A stretch of DNA of 64,000 nucleotides from positions 1 to 64,000 of the forward strand of contig QPMI01000637.1 of NCBI GenBank assembly GCA_004431415.1, read 5' to 3'. Shown in pieces: positions 33,920 to 46,082 of the stretch. The position numbers and the translations under genes were made by a program. The stretch comes from Cyanophora paradoxa. Lineage: Eukaryota; Glaucocystophyceae; Cyanophorales; Cyanophoraceae. The notes beneath the pieces were generated by a model. The model was not told where the DNA came from and did not search any database. It saw only the letters and a list, made by a program, of their open reading frames with translations. Each line of letters starts with the position of its first letter. Positions within the stretch are counted from its first letter, which is position 1.

Positions 33920-36900
33920 TCAGTAAAAGAGGCGGAAGGCGTCGTCCCGCGCGCCCGCCGCCGGCCCCGCGTCCTCCTCCACCTCCGGCAGCGACTCCAG
34001 CTGCCCGCGCCCCTCAGAGGAGGGGCGGGGGGGGGGGGGGGGGGGGGGGGGGGCGCACCTCCTCCTCCCTCGCGATGCGCTGCGCGCGGTCGGCCGCGAC
34101 GCGCTCCCTGAGCCGCCGCACGGCTGCCCCGCCGGCGCCCCCTCAGCCAGGGCCGGGCCGGGCCGGGGCGGCTCGCCGGTGGGGCGGGGCGGGCGGGGCG
34201 GACCGACGCGGGCGCGCCAGCCGCGGACGACGCGGGTGATGAGGGAGGCGGAGAGGGCGAGGCGCTCCTCCTCGATGGCGAGCTGCTTGGCCCGCTTCCA
34301 CCGCACCGCCTCCAGCGCCGCCCGCTTGCGCGTGCTGCGGCTCCGCCACGCCCGCTGGATCGCCCCCGCCGCGTGCTCCCGCGCCTCCCGCTCCGACTCC
34401 CGCCTCCGCCCCGTCCTCTCCTCCATCTGCGCCCCGCCCCGTCAGGCCCGCCCGCCGGCCGGCCGGGGGCGCGAGGGCGCGGGCGGGCGGGCCTTCCTGG
34501 AGCGGACGTGGCCGGCGGCGCGGCGCCGAAGGAGGTGCCGCCTCCACCACCGCTGGATGTCCCGCGCCGCCGCCTCCCGCCGCCCCATACCCGCCGCCGC
34601 CGCCCGCCGCCCCGCCAGATCCGCCCGCAGCTGCCCCGCGCCCCGGCGTGGGTGCGCGGCACGGCAGGGCCGGGGAGGGACAGCGGGGGGAGGGGGGACC
34701 TTTTGGACTTCGACGGAGGCGAGGCGTCTCCTGAAGGCGGCGAGCAGCACCTCGGCCGCGTTCTGGGGGGGCGTGAGGGGCGGGCCCGAGCGGGGTACAT
34801 CGAGGGCGCACGTGCTGCCCGACTTGCTCGGGGGTGAGCCCCGCGAGCGGCGCCCGGGCCCTCGCCCCGCGCCCCGAGGAGCGCGCCCGGTGGCCCCTGT
34901 ACACCCGCTGGATCGCCGTCGCCGCCGCGTGCGGGTCGCCCCCGGGCCCCCCCGGGGGCGGCGCCGGCGCCGACTCCTCCCCGCGCATCATCGCCTCGTT
35001 GAACTGCTCGTCGTCCTCCTCGTCCAGGGCAATCGCCTTCCCCACCGCCCCGGGCTGCCCGCCCAGCGAGCCTCAGGCCCAGGCGGGGACGCGGGTTGCG
35101 GGGGGACCGCACCGCGCGGGCCACCATGGCGGCCTCCCGCCCCCTCAGCGCCTCCTCGTACAGCTCTGACCCCGCCCCGTCAAAAAGAGGGGGGAGGGGT
35201 GGGGAGAGCGTTGGGGAGGGGTAGGACCTCGTGCTCGCTTGCGGGCCTTGGCGGCGCGCCAGAAGGCCTGGATGACCGCCGCCGCGTACGGCCGCCCCTG
35301 CATCTCCACCGCCTCCTCCCCCCCGCTCCTGCCGGCCCGGCGGCTCGAGGGGGGAAGGGCGGCGGGGCGGGGAGGGCGGGGCGGGGGGGCGCGCGCCTGC
35401 CCCCGCGGCGCCTGTCGGCGAGGGACTTGGCGCGGTTGCGCTCGAGCTTCTTGCGCCACGCGTGCTGGATCCGCAGGATCGCACTCCTCGCCGCCTGCGC
35501 GCCCCCTCGTCGGCCCGGCCCCCGCTCTTTCAGCAAGGTTGCGGGGCGCACCTTGCGGAACTCCTTCTCCTCCTTCCGCCGCGCCCGCTCCTCTTCCCGC
35601 GCCTTCCGCGCCGCCTCCCGGGCCGCCGGGTCCGTGCCCCCGCCCAGCGCGCCGTTCTGCCCGCCCCGCGGTGAGCCGCGTTCGGGGAGGCGGCACGCCT
35701 GAGCCCGGCGCGCCTCCTCAAAGTCTCGTATCCTCGCGTTCAGATCCTCGATCTCGGCCCTGCGCGCCCGGGTCGCACGGGTTGGGGGATACGACTCTCG
35801 GCGGAGGGGGAGGGGTACCGCACCGCGCGGCGTCCAGCTCCCTCCGTATCGCCACCGTCGCCGCCCCGCCGGCCTGTGCGTCCGCGAGCTGCCGTTGCAG
35901 CCTCCGCACCTGCGCGGGTGCCGCGTTCGGAGGCGTCAGGGGCCGACCGGGAGGCGGCGGGGGCGGGGGCGCTGGGCGGCTCGCCTCGTTGTAGTACGTC
36001 TTTGCCTCCTCCTGCAGCTCGATGACCTGCGGGTGCCGCGTTACAGCGGCGTGCGGGGGCGGAAGCCGGGCGGCAGGGGGCGGGGGCGCCGCTCGCCTGG
36101 AGGTATTCCGTGTCCACCCGCATCGCGTTGATCTGCGGGGGGCGAGGGCTCGCAAAACACGGAGGGGGGGCGCGAGGCCGAAGCGGGGTCGGGCACCTTG
36201 GCCTCCCGCTGCTCGGCGATCTCCTCGAGCTCGCGCACCCGGGCGCTGAGCGCCTTGTTGGCGGCCAGCTCGTGCTGCAGCCGGCCGGCCAGCATCGTGA
36301 TCTGGCCCGTCCCGCCCGTCTGCGGGGTACCGCGTTCGAAGGACGGCCTCGGGAGGGGAGGGGGTGCGCCGGGCGCGCCTTGATCGTCTCGAGGAGCTCC
36401 TGGATGAGCTTGGCGCTCTTCTTGGCCTCCCCGTCCGCCTTCAGGACTTTCGCCTTCAGGATGACCCGGTCGCCCTCCACCTCGGCCAGCTTCTTCTTGA
36501 GCGCCTGGCGCGGGCTCGGGGGGCGGCGGCGGGGCGCGGGGGGCCCGGCGCCGGCACCGTCATCTCGTCCTTGCGGACGGCGAGCTCGTTCTTGAGGCGG
36601 TCGACCTCGCCCGGGTTGCGCCCCGCGCCCTTGCCCGGCGCGGTGATCGGCGTGCTGCTCACGTCCTCCGTGATCTCGATCGCCGGCCCCGCGGTGCTCT
36701 TCTTCAGCGCGGACGGGCCTGGCGGGGCGGGGCGGGGCGGCTCAGCCGCGCCCCGCGGTGAGGGCGGCGCCTACGGCTCGCCTTTCAGCGCCGCAACGAG
36801 GTTGGGCGGTATCTTTAGCCACGCAGGGGCGCCGAACCCGATGCTCTCCGAGATTGCCCGCCCGGCGCTCCGGGCCCGCGGCTTCTTCTCTGGTGCAGAG

Positions 36901-37049
36901 GTCAGCGGCCGACCTTAGCACCCGTACGCGCCACAACGCACTCTCTGCGGCGATGGGGGACTGCGATTGGGCCCCTGCGGTGCTGTTTCGCGCGCTCAGC
37001 GCGCCGCCACCCGTCGCCGAGTCTCGCCTCGCCTTGAGAAGCGAGCGCA
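33920..37049 (-). CDS. Coiled-coil protein with multiple IQ (calmodulin-binding) motifs
   Basis: Start ATG at about 37047-37049 (MRSLLKARRDSATGGG), stop TAA at 33920-33922 (end FRLFY). The N-terminal half is heptad-like coiled coil on many short exons (VDRLKNELAVRKDEM, LKKKLAEVEGDRVIL, LAANKALSARVRELEEIAEQ, VIELQEEAKTYYNE). The C-terminal half has at least seven IQ-type helices: AILRIQHAWRKKLERNR (about 35400-35490), AAVIQAFWRAAKARKR (about 35240-35300), TAIQRVYRGHRAR, LLAAFRRRLAS, ARDIQRWWRRHLLRR, GAIQRAWRSRSTRKR and ITRVVRGWRAR. IQ motifs bind calmodulin or related EF-hand proteins (known). The combination suggests a Ca2+-regulated cytoskeletal or flagellar scaffold; that role is inference. 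A 27-nt G run at 34027-34053 lies in an intron. Confidence 0.75.
34027..34053. repeat. 27-nt poly-G tract
   Basis: Uninterrupted G run inside an intron of the IQ gene (C run on the coding strand). Confidence 0.9.
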
Positions 37050-37550
37050 TGCTGCTGCGGACGGGAGACTTGGGCCCTGCGTTGCCTGCTGCGTTAGATC
37101 CGCTGCGGTGCGCCCGTAGCTAAACCCAGCCGGTGCCACGAGCGCACCCATGCCGTCCTGCGAGTGGGCGGTGGAGTCAGCGCCTGGGAAGCAGGCAGGC
37201 AGAAGCTAGATGAGCATGAGCGGACCTCGTCCGACGCCATGTTCTCCTCCGGAGGCTGGGCGGCGCGTGGTTAATTCGGCGACGTGTGCCCATAGCCTCG
37301 TCTCATTCTGGCGTACCTCAAGCGTGGCCTCCGGGCCATCCTCACCAGACATCCCTGCCGCTGGCGCTCCCTGTATGCGAGCTCAGTTCAGTCAACTTCA
37401 GCGCTTCAGCCGGGTACGTCGTTCGGGACCGGACCAGCCGCCAGGTTCGTCGTCCACGTAGCTAGTGCTGGTGTCGCAGCTCTGTGCTGACACGAAGGCT
37501 TTCACTAATCGCAGCTATCTCCTCGGCGTGCCAGCGGCGCCGTCGGAAAG
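37050..37550. promoter_or_regulatory. Divergent promoter region, IQ protein and ferlin
   Basis: About 500 bp between divergent start codons. It should carry both promoters and 5' UTRs. No motif stands out. Confidence 0.4.
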
Positions 37551-40500
37551 ATGGCCGGTGCAAAAGTGAAAGATTTCCAGGTCTGCCCGCGTATCGGTCG
37601 CTTGTAGTCGAGACTTAGTCTGCCGACCGAATTCCCCTCGGCAAACCGGCTCAGTTAGCTCGCTCCTAGCTCAAACTGCCTTCGACCCCTGCAAAGCCTC
37701 CCTGCTGATTTCTGCCCGCCGCAGGTTCGGGTGCACGTCATAGGTACGCATCGTCAGCGCCCCAGCCCGTCCGGCCGGGGCTTTTCCGGCCGCCGTTGGC
37801 GCTCCCGCCGGCTCTCCGCCTCTGAAAGGGGCGACGGGCCGGCGACCACGTCCTCCGCTAGCTCCGACGTGTCTGGTGTCGCGTGCGCCATGCCTAACCG
37901 GCGCCTGCAGAATGCCGCATCACACCGACGCAAGCTGTTACGACGGCCTTTGCGCCTGTGTGCTTTGTCAAGGCGCTCGGCAAGTCTCAGAACACGAAGA
38001 TCGTCAACAACACGATGACAGCCATGTGCGTCCACGCCCGCTCGCCGCTCGCCGGTCTGCACCACCAGCATTACGCCCCAGCGCTCACTCCGTCCCCGCA
38101 GATACGACCAGGTGCCCAGCGCTAACGCCGACCCCGCATTCCGGTTCTTTTACGCCCGAGCGCTCACTTCGGTCCCCCTCGCGCAACCAGCTGATGATCT
38201 TCGAGGTGCAGCGGCACTGCTCCCCGCTGCGTCCGCCTCTCCTCCATCTCACCGCGGCCGCGCTGCTGCAGGGCAAGGTCTCCGACGCCGACTTCATCAA
38301 CGAGCAGGTCTCCATTGAGCTGCGCAACGGCAACGCTGGCTTCCGCCGATTCGCCGCCGTCGGTGCGCCACGCGCGCGCCGCCGTCCCCGTCTCCAACAG
38401 CGGCGAAACGCGGGCGCGTGCGTAGGGACGAGCACGTTCCCGCTGAAGGACGTGTACGTCCAGCCGGGGCACGAGTTCTTCCGCAAGTGGGTGGGGATCA
38501 TCGACGGGCAGGGAAACGTCCAGGGCTACCTCAGGGTCACCATCCAGGTCCGCCCCTCCCTTTTCTCCCCTCTTCCCTCCTTTCTGCGGCTCACGGCGGG
38601 GCGGCCGGCAGGTGCTGGGCCCCGGCGACGAGCCGGTCACGCACTCAGGCGACGCCGACGAGGGCGAGGCCAGCGCCGACGGCAAGTCCCTCTCGGTCCG
38701 CCCTCCCTGCTCGCCCCGCCCCGCCCCGCCCCGCCCCTTTCTCTGAGCGTGGCCAACGCCTGCCCCGCCGGCGCAGGTGCTGCTGCCGCCGGACATCAAG
38801 ACGGAACACTGACCAGCCGAGCTTCAACACGGAGCTCGCCCTCCCCGTGACCCTCCCCTCCCTCTCGGACCTGATCCGCGTGGAGGTCTGGGACTACAAC
38901 ACGTGCGCCCCCCGCCCCGCCCCCGCCCCGCCCCGCCCCGCCCCGTCTCCTGCCCCGCCTGACCGAGCGGCAGCGGCGGCAACGACGAGCTCATCGGGCT
39001 CCAGGAGTTCAAGCTGAGCGAGATCCGCACTCGCAAGTTCGGGCCGCAGTGGGTGAACCTGTACGCGGCGACGGCCAAGGGCGGGCAGCCGTCGGTCTAC
39101 CGCGGGCGCGTCCTCATGGAGATCCTGGTGGAGAAGCTGCAGGGCCCCGGCAAGCCGGAGACGCGGAACATCTCGCCGCTGGCGGAGCCGCCGCTCAACA
39201 GGTACTTCCTCCGCATGGACCTCATGGAGGCGGCGGAGTTCCCGCAGACGGCCCTCACCGACCTCGTCGTCGAGGTCTCCTGCGGGCACGAGAAGGCGCC
39301 CGCCCCCGCCCGCCCGCCCCCGCCCGCCCCTGGGAGGGGCCGGCGCTGACGGGGCCGGGGGCCGGCTCGCAGCGCTCCTCGGCGAGCGCGAGCCTGAAGA
39401 ACGGCGTCGCAACGTTCTTCGAGTCCCTCCAGGACCTCTCGGTGCGCCCCGGCCGCCCGCCCGCGAGCGCCCTGCGTGCTCGAGGGGATGAGCGCTGAAG
39501 CGGCCGGGCCCCGCCGCAGATGATGCTGCCGGTCGACATCCGCGCCGTCCCCGACGTCATCATCTCCGTCTACGCCAAGCAGGCGCGCCCGCCCCCCTCC
39601 CCCTCCCCTCCCCTTTCCTTTCCCTTCCTTTCTGAGCGGACGGGGCGCAGGCGATCGCCTTCAAGAACCGGCTGGGGTACATCCGGATCCCGGCGGACAA
39701 GCTGGTGGGGAAGAAGGAGCCGCCGGCGTGGCGGATCATGACGACGGACACGCTGGGGAGCGTGGAGACCTTCCCGGGCTTCCTCTTCTTCCAGTGCCAG
39801 CTGAACACGGCGGAGCGCATGGACCTCGCCCGCTCCATCCTCCCCAAGCCCAAGTACCGCCCCTACGAGATCCGGTGCCCCCGCCCCGCCCCGCTCCCCG
39901 ACGCCCGCACCGCCCTTCCTGACGCGCGCCGGCGGGCAGGGCGCACATCTTCCAGGGGCGGCAGCTGCCGGCGGCGGACGACAACGGCGCGTCGGACCCC
40001 TACTGCGTCGTCCGCATCAACGGCAAGGAGGGCCGCACCAAGCGCAAGGACGTCACCACGGACCCCAACTGGCGCGGCCCCCTCGCGGCCCCCTCGCGCC
40101 CCCCCTCGCGGGCGCTGACGGGGCGGGGCGGGGGCAGGTACGAGACGGTCATTCTCAAGGACGTGCTCCTGCCGGAGGATCTCCGCTTCGCCCAGGAGAT
40201 CCAGTGCCTGGTACGCGCGGGCCCCCGATTGCCCCTCCGCCACCGCCTCCGACGCCGCCGGCCGGCAGGTGTACGACTTTGACCGGCTGGGCTCGGACGA
40301 GTACCTGGGGCGGGCGACCTTCCCCGTGGCGCCCCTGCAGGCGACGCTCCAAAAGCCCTCCTGGTCCGCCCCCGCCGCGTCCCGCCCCGGGGGCACCGGG
40401 CGGGGCCGAGGCTCGTGGGCGCAGGGCGCCGATCTACTTCGACGACCCGGCGGTGAAGGAGGGCCGCATCCTCGTCTCCTTCCAGCTCATTCCCGCCTCC

Positions 40501-43238
40501 CAGGCCAGCATGATACCCCTGCAGGTCCGCCCCCGCCCCGCCCCGCGCACCCCCCGCCGGCGCACAAGCCGACGCCGGCGCGGCAGTCGATCGTGCCGCC
40601 GTCGTCTCCGATGGTCTGCGAGATCCTCGCCCTCGGCTGCCGCAGCCTCCAGACCTCCTCCCTCCTCCCGCCCCAGGCCCGCCCCCGCTGCGCCCCGCTT
40701 CGCCTCGCGCGCTGCGCGCCGCCGCCGACGGGGCGGGGCGCAGGAGCCGTACATCGAGTTCGACGCGGGGGAGCGGGACCGGGCGACGGAGAAGGTCAAG
40801 CAGACGCGGCCCTCGAACCTGCCCACCGCCAAGAGCCCCAACTACCTCGAGGCCCGCTCCCCGCCCCGGGCCGGGCCGCCCCGAGCCGAGCCGCCGTGCA
40901 GGTCATCCGGGTGCCGGTGGACGTGCCGCAGGACCCAATCTTCGCCCCCTCGATCTCCTTCCGCGTGTACGACCGGCAGCTGGCCGGCATCTCGACGCCG
41001 CTCATCGGAGTGGGGAGCGTGGACCTCGAGAAGATCATCAACCCGCCGGTGGCGGCCAAGCTGACGGCGCTGGTGGCGCGGTCGGCCCAGGTCGCCTCCA
41101 ACTTCGGCGCCTCCGTCAGCAGCTTCATGTCCGGCCTCGGCTTCGGGGGGCAGGGCGCCCCGGACGCCCCCATCGCCGTCGGCATGCGGGCCTCGCTGCT
41201 CGAGGGCGCCCGCTCCGACGACCCGTCGCACGCGGCGGCCTCGGGCCGGCCCTCGCTCGCGGGGCTGCTCCCCGGCGGGGCCGGCGTGCAGGCCTTCGGG
41301 ACCGGCATGGGCGCCGGCGAGACGATGTTCAGCCGCCCGACCCTCGACGGCGAGCTGGAGGAGATTATGGAGGGGGCGAAGCCCTTCGAGTCGTACCCCC
41401 TCACCACGGGCAACATGCGCAAGATGCGGCTGGAGGGCAAGACCATCACCAAGGCGAGTCGCCACCGCGCTCGCCGCCGCCCTGCCCCCCGCCTGCTGAG
41501 AGCGAGTCGTACCCCCTCACAGGACGACATGGTCGTCGGCTACTTCAAGGCGAGGCGTACCCCCCCCCCCCTTCGCGCCTCTGTCCCCCCTCTAGCCGGG
41601 GCGCCGGTGACGATAACTATCTGATGCGGTTGTCTTACCGTCCTCGAGACGCGTGGTGATACCCTATTGTCCATTACCGAGGCCCCCGATCATTCCTTCT
41701 CCACCTCCCTTCCTCCTCCCGCCGCCGCGCAGTTTCCTGAGGCGCCGCGTCGCGCCGCGCAGGGCCGCATCAAGGTGGTGCACTTCCAGGACGCCGCGGC
41801 GATGCTCCGCGCCGAGAACGATAAGAACAAGCTCTTCACGGTTCGCGCCCCCCTCGGGACCTCCCCCGCCCGCCCCTGGCCCGCCGCCGCCTGACGCGGG
41901 GGGCGGGCAGCCGCAGGAGGTGGTGGTGCGCGTGTACGTGCTGCGCGGCCTCGACCTGACGCCCAAGGACGACCTGAACAACCTGAGCGACCCGTACCTC
42001 ATCCTCGAGCTCGGCAAGCACAAGGTCGACGAGAAGGCGAAGCACATCCCCGAGACGCTCCAGCCCGACTTCTACCGCTACTTCGAGTTCCAGACGACGC
42101 TGCCGGGCGCCGGCGACCTCAAGATCAGCGTCATGGACTACGACCGCCTCAAGAGCGACGACCTCATCGGCGAGACGACCATCGACCTCGAGAACCGGTG
42201 CGCCCCGCCGCGCCCCGCCCCGCCCCGCCCTGGGCTGAGGGGCGGGGCGGCGCGGCGCAGGTGGTACAGCGAGGAGTGGAAGCAGATGCCGGCGAAGCCG
42301 CTGGAGGTGCGGTCGCTGTGGAGCCCGTCATCGGCGACGGCGCAGGGCAAGCTGGAGTGCTGGGTGGACATCATGACCCCCGAGGTCGCCAAGCGCACCC
42401 CCCCGGTCAAGATCGAGAAGCCGCCGCCGGCGCGCTTCGAGCTGCGCGTCGCGGTCTGGGAGGTCACCGACGTGCCCGTGCGGGACGACCTCAACGGCGC
42501 CAACATCTCCATCGCCGCCGAGCTCCCCGGCGCCGAGGGCGCCGCCGGCCAGCCGCAGAAAACCGACGTGCACCACCGCTGCTTCGACGGGCGCGCCTCG
42601 TTTAACTACCGCCTCAAGTGGACCGTCGAGCTGCCGTACAAGGGCCAGCCGCGGCTCGCCTTCCGCCTGCGGGACCAGCCGGTGTCGGAGAAGCAGCCGC
42701 AGACGCTTCAGCCGCCGCAGACGCTGGGCGAGGCGGTCCTCTCCCTGCGCAACCTCTTCCAGCAGGCGCAGAAGGACCCTAACGGGGCGACGCTGGAGAA
42801 GCAGACGATCCCGCTGACGATCTACAACTCGAACGGGCGCTCGCAGGCGAAGCTCGTCGTCTCCCTCTCCGTCCTCTCCGAGATGGAGGCCGGCCTCCGC
42901 CGCGCCGGCTTCGGCCAGGAGGAGCCCAACAACGTCCGCCCCGCCCCGCCCCGCGCCCCCTCCGCGTTTCTCGCACTGACCCGCCCGCCCTCGCCCCGGC
43001 AGCACCCGTTCCTTCCCCCTCCGAACCGCGAGGCGCCGGCGCTGACGCGCATGCTGGGCCCCGCCGCGACCAAGTTCACGAAGGACAACCGCACGCAGGC
43101 GCGCCAGCCGCGCACCCGCCCCGGCCCCGCCCGCCGGCCCCTCACCGGGGCGCGCGCGCGCAGATCATCGTCCTGGTCGCCATCTTCGTGCTGGCGCTCA
43201 TCCTCTTCGCCGTCCTCGCGGCCGTCATCAAGCTGTAG
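37551..43238 (+). CDS. Ferlin (multi-C2, C-terminal membrane anchor)
   Basis: ATG at 37551; exon 1 encodes MAGAKVKDFQ, then VRVHVI, then FVKALGKSQNTKIVNNT. The first C2 continues through a 10-nt exon (38102-38111, IYDQ) and a 15-nt exon (38191-38205, LMIFE). Further C2-like units include GRQLPAADDNGASDPYC-VV with DFDRLGSDEYLG (about 39950-40320), GLDLTPKDDLNNLSDPYL with MDYDRLKSDDLIG (about 41945-42170) and LRVAVWEVTDVPVRDDLNG (about 42440-42500). Acidic loops typical of Ca2+ binding are kept in the middle and late C2s. A single C-terminal helix (IIVLVAIFVLALILFAVLA) ends at TAG 43236-43238. Ferlins are tail-anchored Ca2+ sensors for vesicle fusion and membrane repair (known). About 20 introns; order, anchor and N-terminal C2 wording make the family assignment strong. 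Confidence 0.9.
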
Positions 43239-43623
43239 TCGCCTCCGCGCGTGCACCCGCGTAGTATCGTAGGCAGTGTGTACCCCGATATCGATATGAT
43301 TCTTTTTCGTTGTGTACCAAACCAGACCTAGTGACAGGGCGGTGCGAAATGCTCGGCCTGCAGCTGGGCGGGCGGTGCGGATTCACGCGTGCGGATGTTG
43401 ACCTCATAAACATGTAATGAAATGCTAGCACACTTTAATTGTACATCACACGGGAGAGGGCTCGTCCTAAGCCCGAGGTGGGGCGGGAAGGGGCGAGGGG
43501 GTCTGCGGGCGGAGAGGCAAGAAACAAAAGAGAGGGCCCATGTGCGCTTTCGGAGGGAGCGGCGGCGGGTGCGGGCGCGGAGGGAAGGAAGGGGGAGGGG
43601 GGAGAACGAGGAGGAGGGGTACG
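43239..43623. other. Convergent intergenic region
   Basis: 385 bp between the ferlin stop and the PKA stop, holding both 3' UTRs. Nothing else seen. Confidence 0.5.
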
Positions 43624-45205
43624 CTAGAATTCGGCAAAGTAGTCGACGCCGGGCGGCATCGAGAAGGGCTTCGCGGGCTCCTCGACCTCGTCGTACTCGT
43701 CGAAGTTGCTCGTGTCCACCTGCGGGGAGCGGGTCCAGCCCGGTCGCCCCCGGGGCGCGGCGCCGCGAATCGGACGGGTCGAGCCGAGCGCGCACCTCTG
43801 ACCGCACTTCGATGCGAAGGGGCGCGGGCAAGCGGCGCTGGATCATGAGGTCCCAGTCGAAGCCCTGCGCAGAAGGGCCGGTTGCCAATCGGCTCGGCCA
43901 GTGTAGTTGGGGGGGGTGGGGGAGGGACGCGTTGTACGGAACGAACCCGGAACCACTTGTGCTTCTTTATGTCCGCGGCACCCGACTTGAAGCAGCCGAG
44001 CCGCTTGTGCTTGTCGGGCTCCAGCAAGTGCTGAATCAAATCGATGGCATGCCTGCGCGCGGCCGCGTCGGGCCGTGCAGGGAGCAGGGTCGCGAAAGGG
44101 CTGTCACGCACTTGTCGAAATGCCTCGGCCAGTCGATCTTGCCTCGCAGGATCTTCTGATAAATGCCGAACGGGTTTTCGTCGTAGAACGGCGGGAAGCC
44201 TTCAAGAGGGGTAGGCGTCAGCACAGAAAGGAAGGAAAGAGAGCGATGATGCGCACCGGCGAGCATCTCGAAGATCAGGATGCCCAGGGCCCACCAGTCG
44301 ACGCCATGATTGTGGCCCTTGGACTGGATAATCTCCGGGGCGAGGTACTCAGGCGTCCCGCACAGCGTCCACGTACGATCGTCGACTACTTTCGCAAAAC
44401 CGAAGTCAGCGATCTTCAGGTACCTGTGTGACGCACAGGCGCGGTTAGCACGGTTGGGTCCACCGCGGTGGCTGTGCAGCGCGGCGAGGGCCCTAGCGGA
44501 GGGAGGTGCGGCGTATGTTTGTGGCGCAGCTAGACGAACCCATCGCGATCCAGAAGAAGGTTCTCTGGCTTCAGGTCCCTGTACGCGATATGCATGCCGT
44601 GGAGGTATTCGAAAGCAAGCACGATAGACGCCGCAAAGAACTTTGCGGCGTCATTGCTGAACCGGCCCGCCTTTCGTAAGTGCGAGAAGAGCTCGCCGCC
44701 TGCAGGGAAGGCAGACTTCGTCAGGGGTGTGCTGCCGGAGGATGATGAACACTGGCCCGCAAGGAGGCAGGCGCACCCTGCACGAACTCGAACGCCATAT
44801 ACAAGTACCGCTCATCCTGAGACGTCGCGAAGAGGTTGACTGGCACGGGCGAGGAGGGAGGTGAGTTCAATGCCCTTAGCCGAAGCATCGAGGACGGCGA
44901 ACCTATAAACGGGTGCTCTATCCTGGCTAAGATGCCTCGTTCAGACTTGATGTGTTCTACTTGCTTGAGACGAATGATCTCGCTCTTCTCCAGGATCTTG
45001 AGAGCGTAGACCTGCCCCGTCGCAATGAACCTACAGACGCGCACTCTCCCAAACGTCCCCGTGCCAATCTGACGCCACGGATTCGTCAAGAAGATCGGAG
45101 GACGCGACGAGTCTCTCGGCGAACCGTGGCTCCTATCTGGAAGTCCTCGAAACGGAAGGCGCGTTTCCTTGGCACCGCGGCAGCGTTGCGCTCCGCGTCG
45201 CCCAT
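43624..45205 (-). CDS. PKA-C-like: cAMP-dependent protein kinase catalytic subunit (AGC kinase)
   Basis: ATG at 45203-45205 ([15 protein letters not shown]), stop TAG read from 43624-43626. Spliced product: [18 protein letters not shown] (Gly loop), VYALKILEK (catalytic Lys), [34 protein letters not shown] (catalytic loop with the PKA-type Tyr), [22 protein letters not shown] (activation-loop Thr), a [16 protein letters not shown] substrate lobe, the C-tail [10 protein letters not shown] and a terminal VDYFAEF matching the PKA hydrophobic FxxF end. Length of about 340 residues is usual. All catalytic residues are present. Substrates are not inferable. Several exons start at typical short introns; the intron before IGTGTFG begins GTTCGC. 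Confidence 0.92.
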
Positions 45206-46082
45206 GGTGCCGCGCCGCCCGCCTGCTCCTGCTCCCTGGCCCGGGTCCTGCTTTCCAGAGCTCTCTTCGATGTGTACCCAGGCTCCACTCCATCCCCCCC
45301 TAAGAATTTGATCGAAGCAATTAGAGCTCGTGGCGCTAGCTAGGCGCCGCTAGCTAGCGTCTGCAGTTCGAGCTTCGCATGAGTGCGGCTCTGCATGCTA
45401 CTCACCGCGCAAACTTCTTGCCGAACTTACCCATCGCGCCATTCCGGCCGGTCGTGATGGGTACAATGACACAGGTCAAGTCGACCAGCTTCGATTTCGC
45501 GGTCGCCGGAGAGTCGCATCTCTAGTAATTTGTTCCGGCTCGGCTCTCCGGGCTCGGATCGAGCGCACAGGTTTAAGCGGCTACAAGTTTAAGCGGCCGT
45601 CACGCACGCAGCAGCCGGCCAGCAGCAGCTGCAGGGCACCGACCACGTTCGAGCAGCGGAGCGCCGGCCCAATTTCGACGGAAGCGCTAGCATCCGCGTC
45701 TGGAGCCAGAGTCGCGCGGAGATTCAACATTCGCAGTTGCCGGTGCGCGTGCGCAGCGCCGGGCCCGCCTTCCAGGGATCTGGGCGCGTCGCATCTGCGT
45801 CGCATCTGCGTCGGGCTTCGCGGCGGGGGCGTCCGCGGTTGCCGCTAGGTGGCGGAAGCACACTGCGCATGCGGGACGCTTAGATTCCTATATTCGCTTT
45901 CCCTGGCCCGGCTTCTGGACGCGCACGTCCGCCCCGTTGGGGTTGGGCCATGCTCAATCGCGTGGGCTTGTGCTGATCGGAATGCATGCGCAGATCGATC
46001 GTGTCCTCTGCTTCCTTTCGTCGACGTTTTCCAGCCTGACAACGAGGATCTCCCCTCGGCGCTCAATTTGATCGGCATCGCC
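45206..46082. promoter_or_regulatory. Divergent intergenic region, PKA and beta-helix gene
   Basis: 877 bp between divergent starts. Contains GCTAGCTAGGCGCCGCTAGC-type words near 45338-45357 and CGCATGCG-like words. Probably both promoters. No gene supported. Confidence 0.4.
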
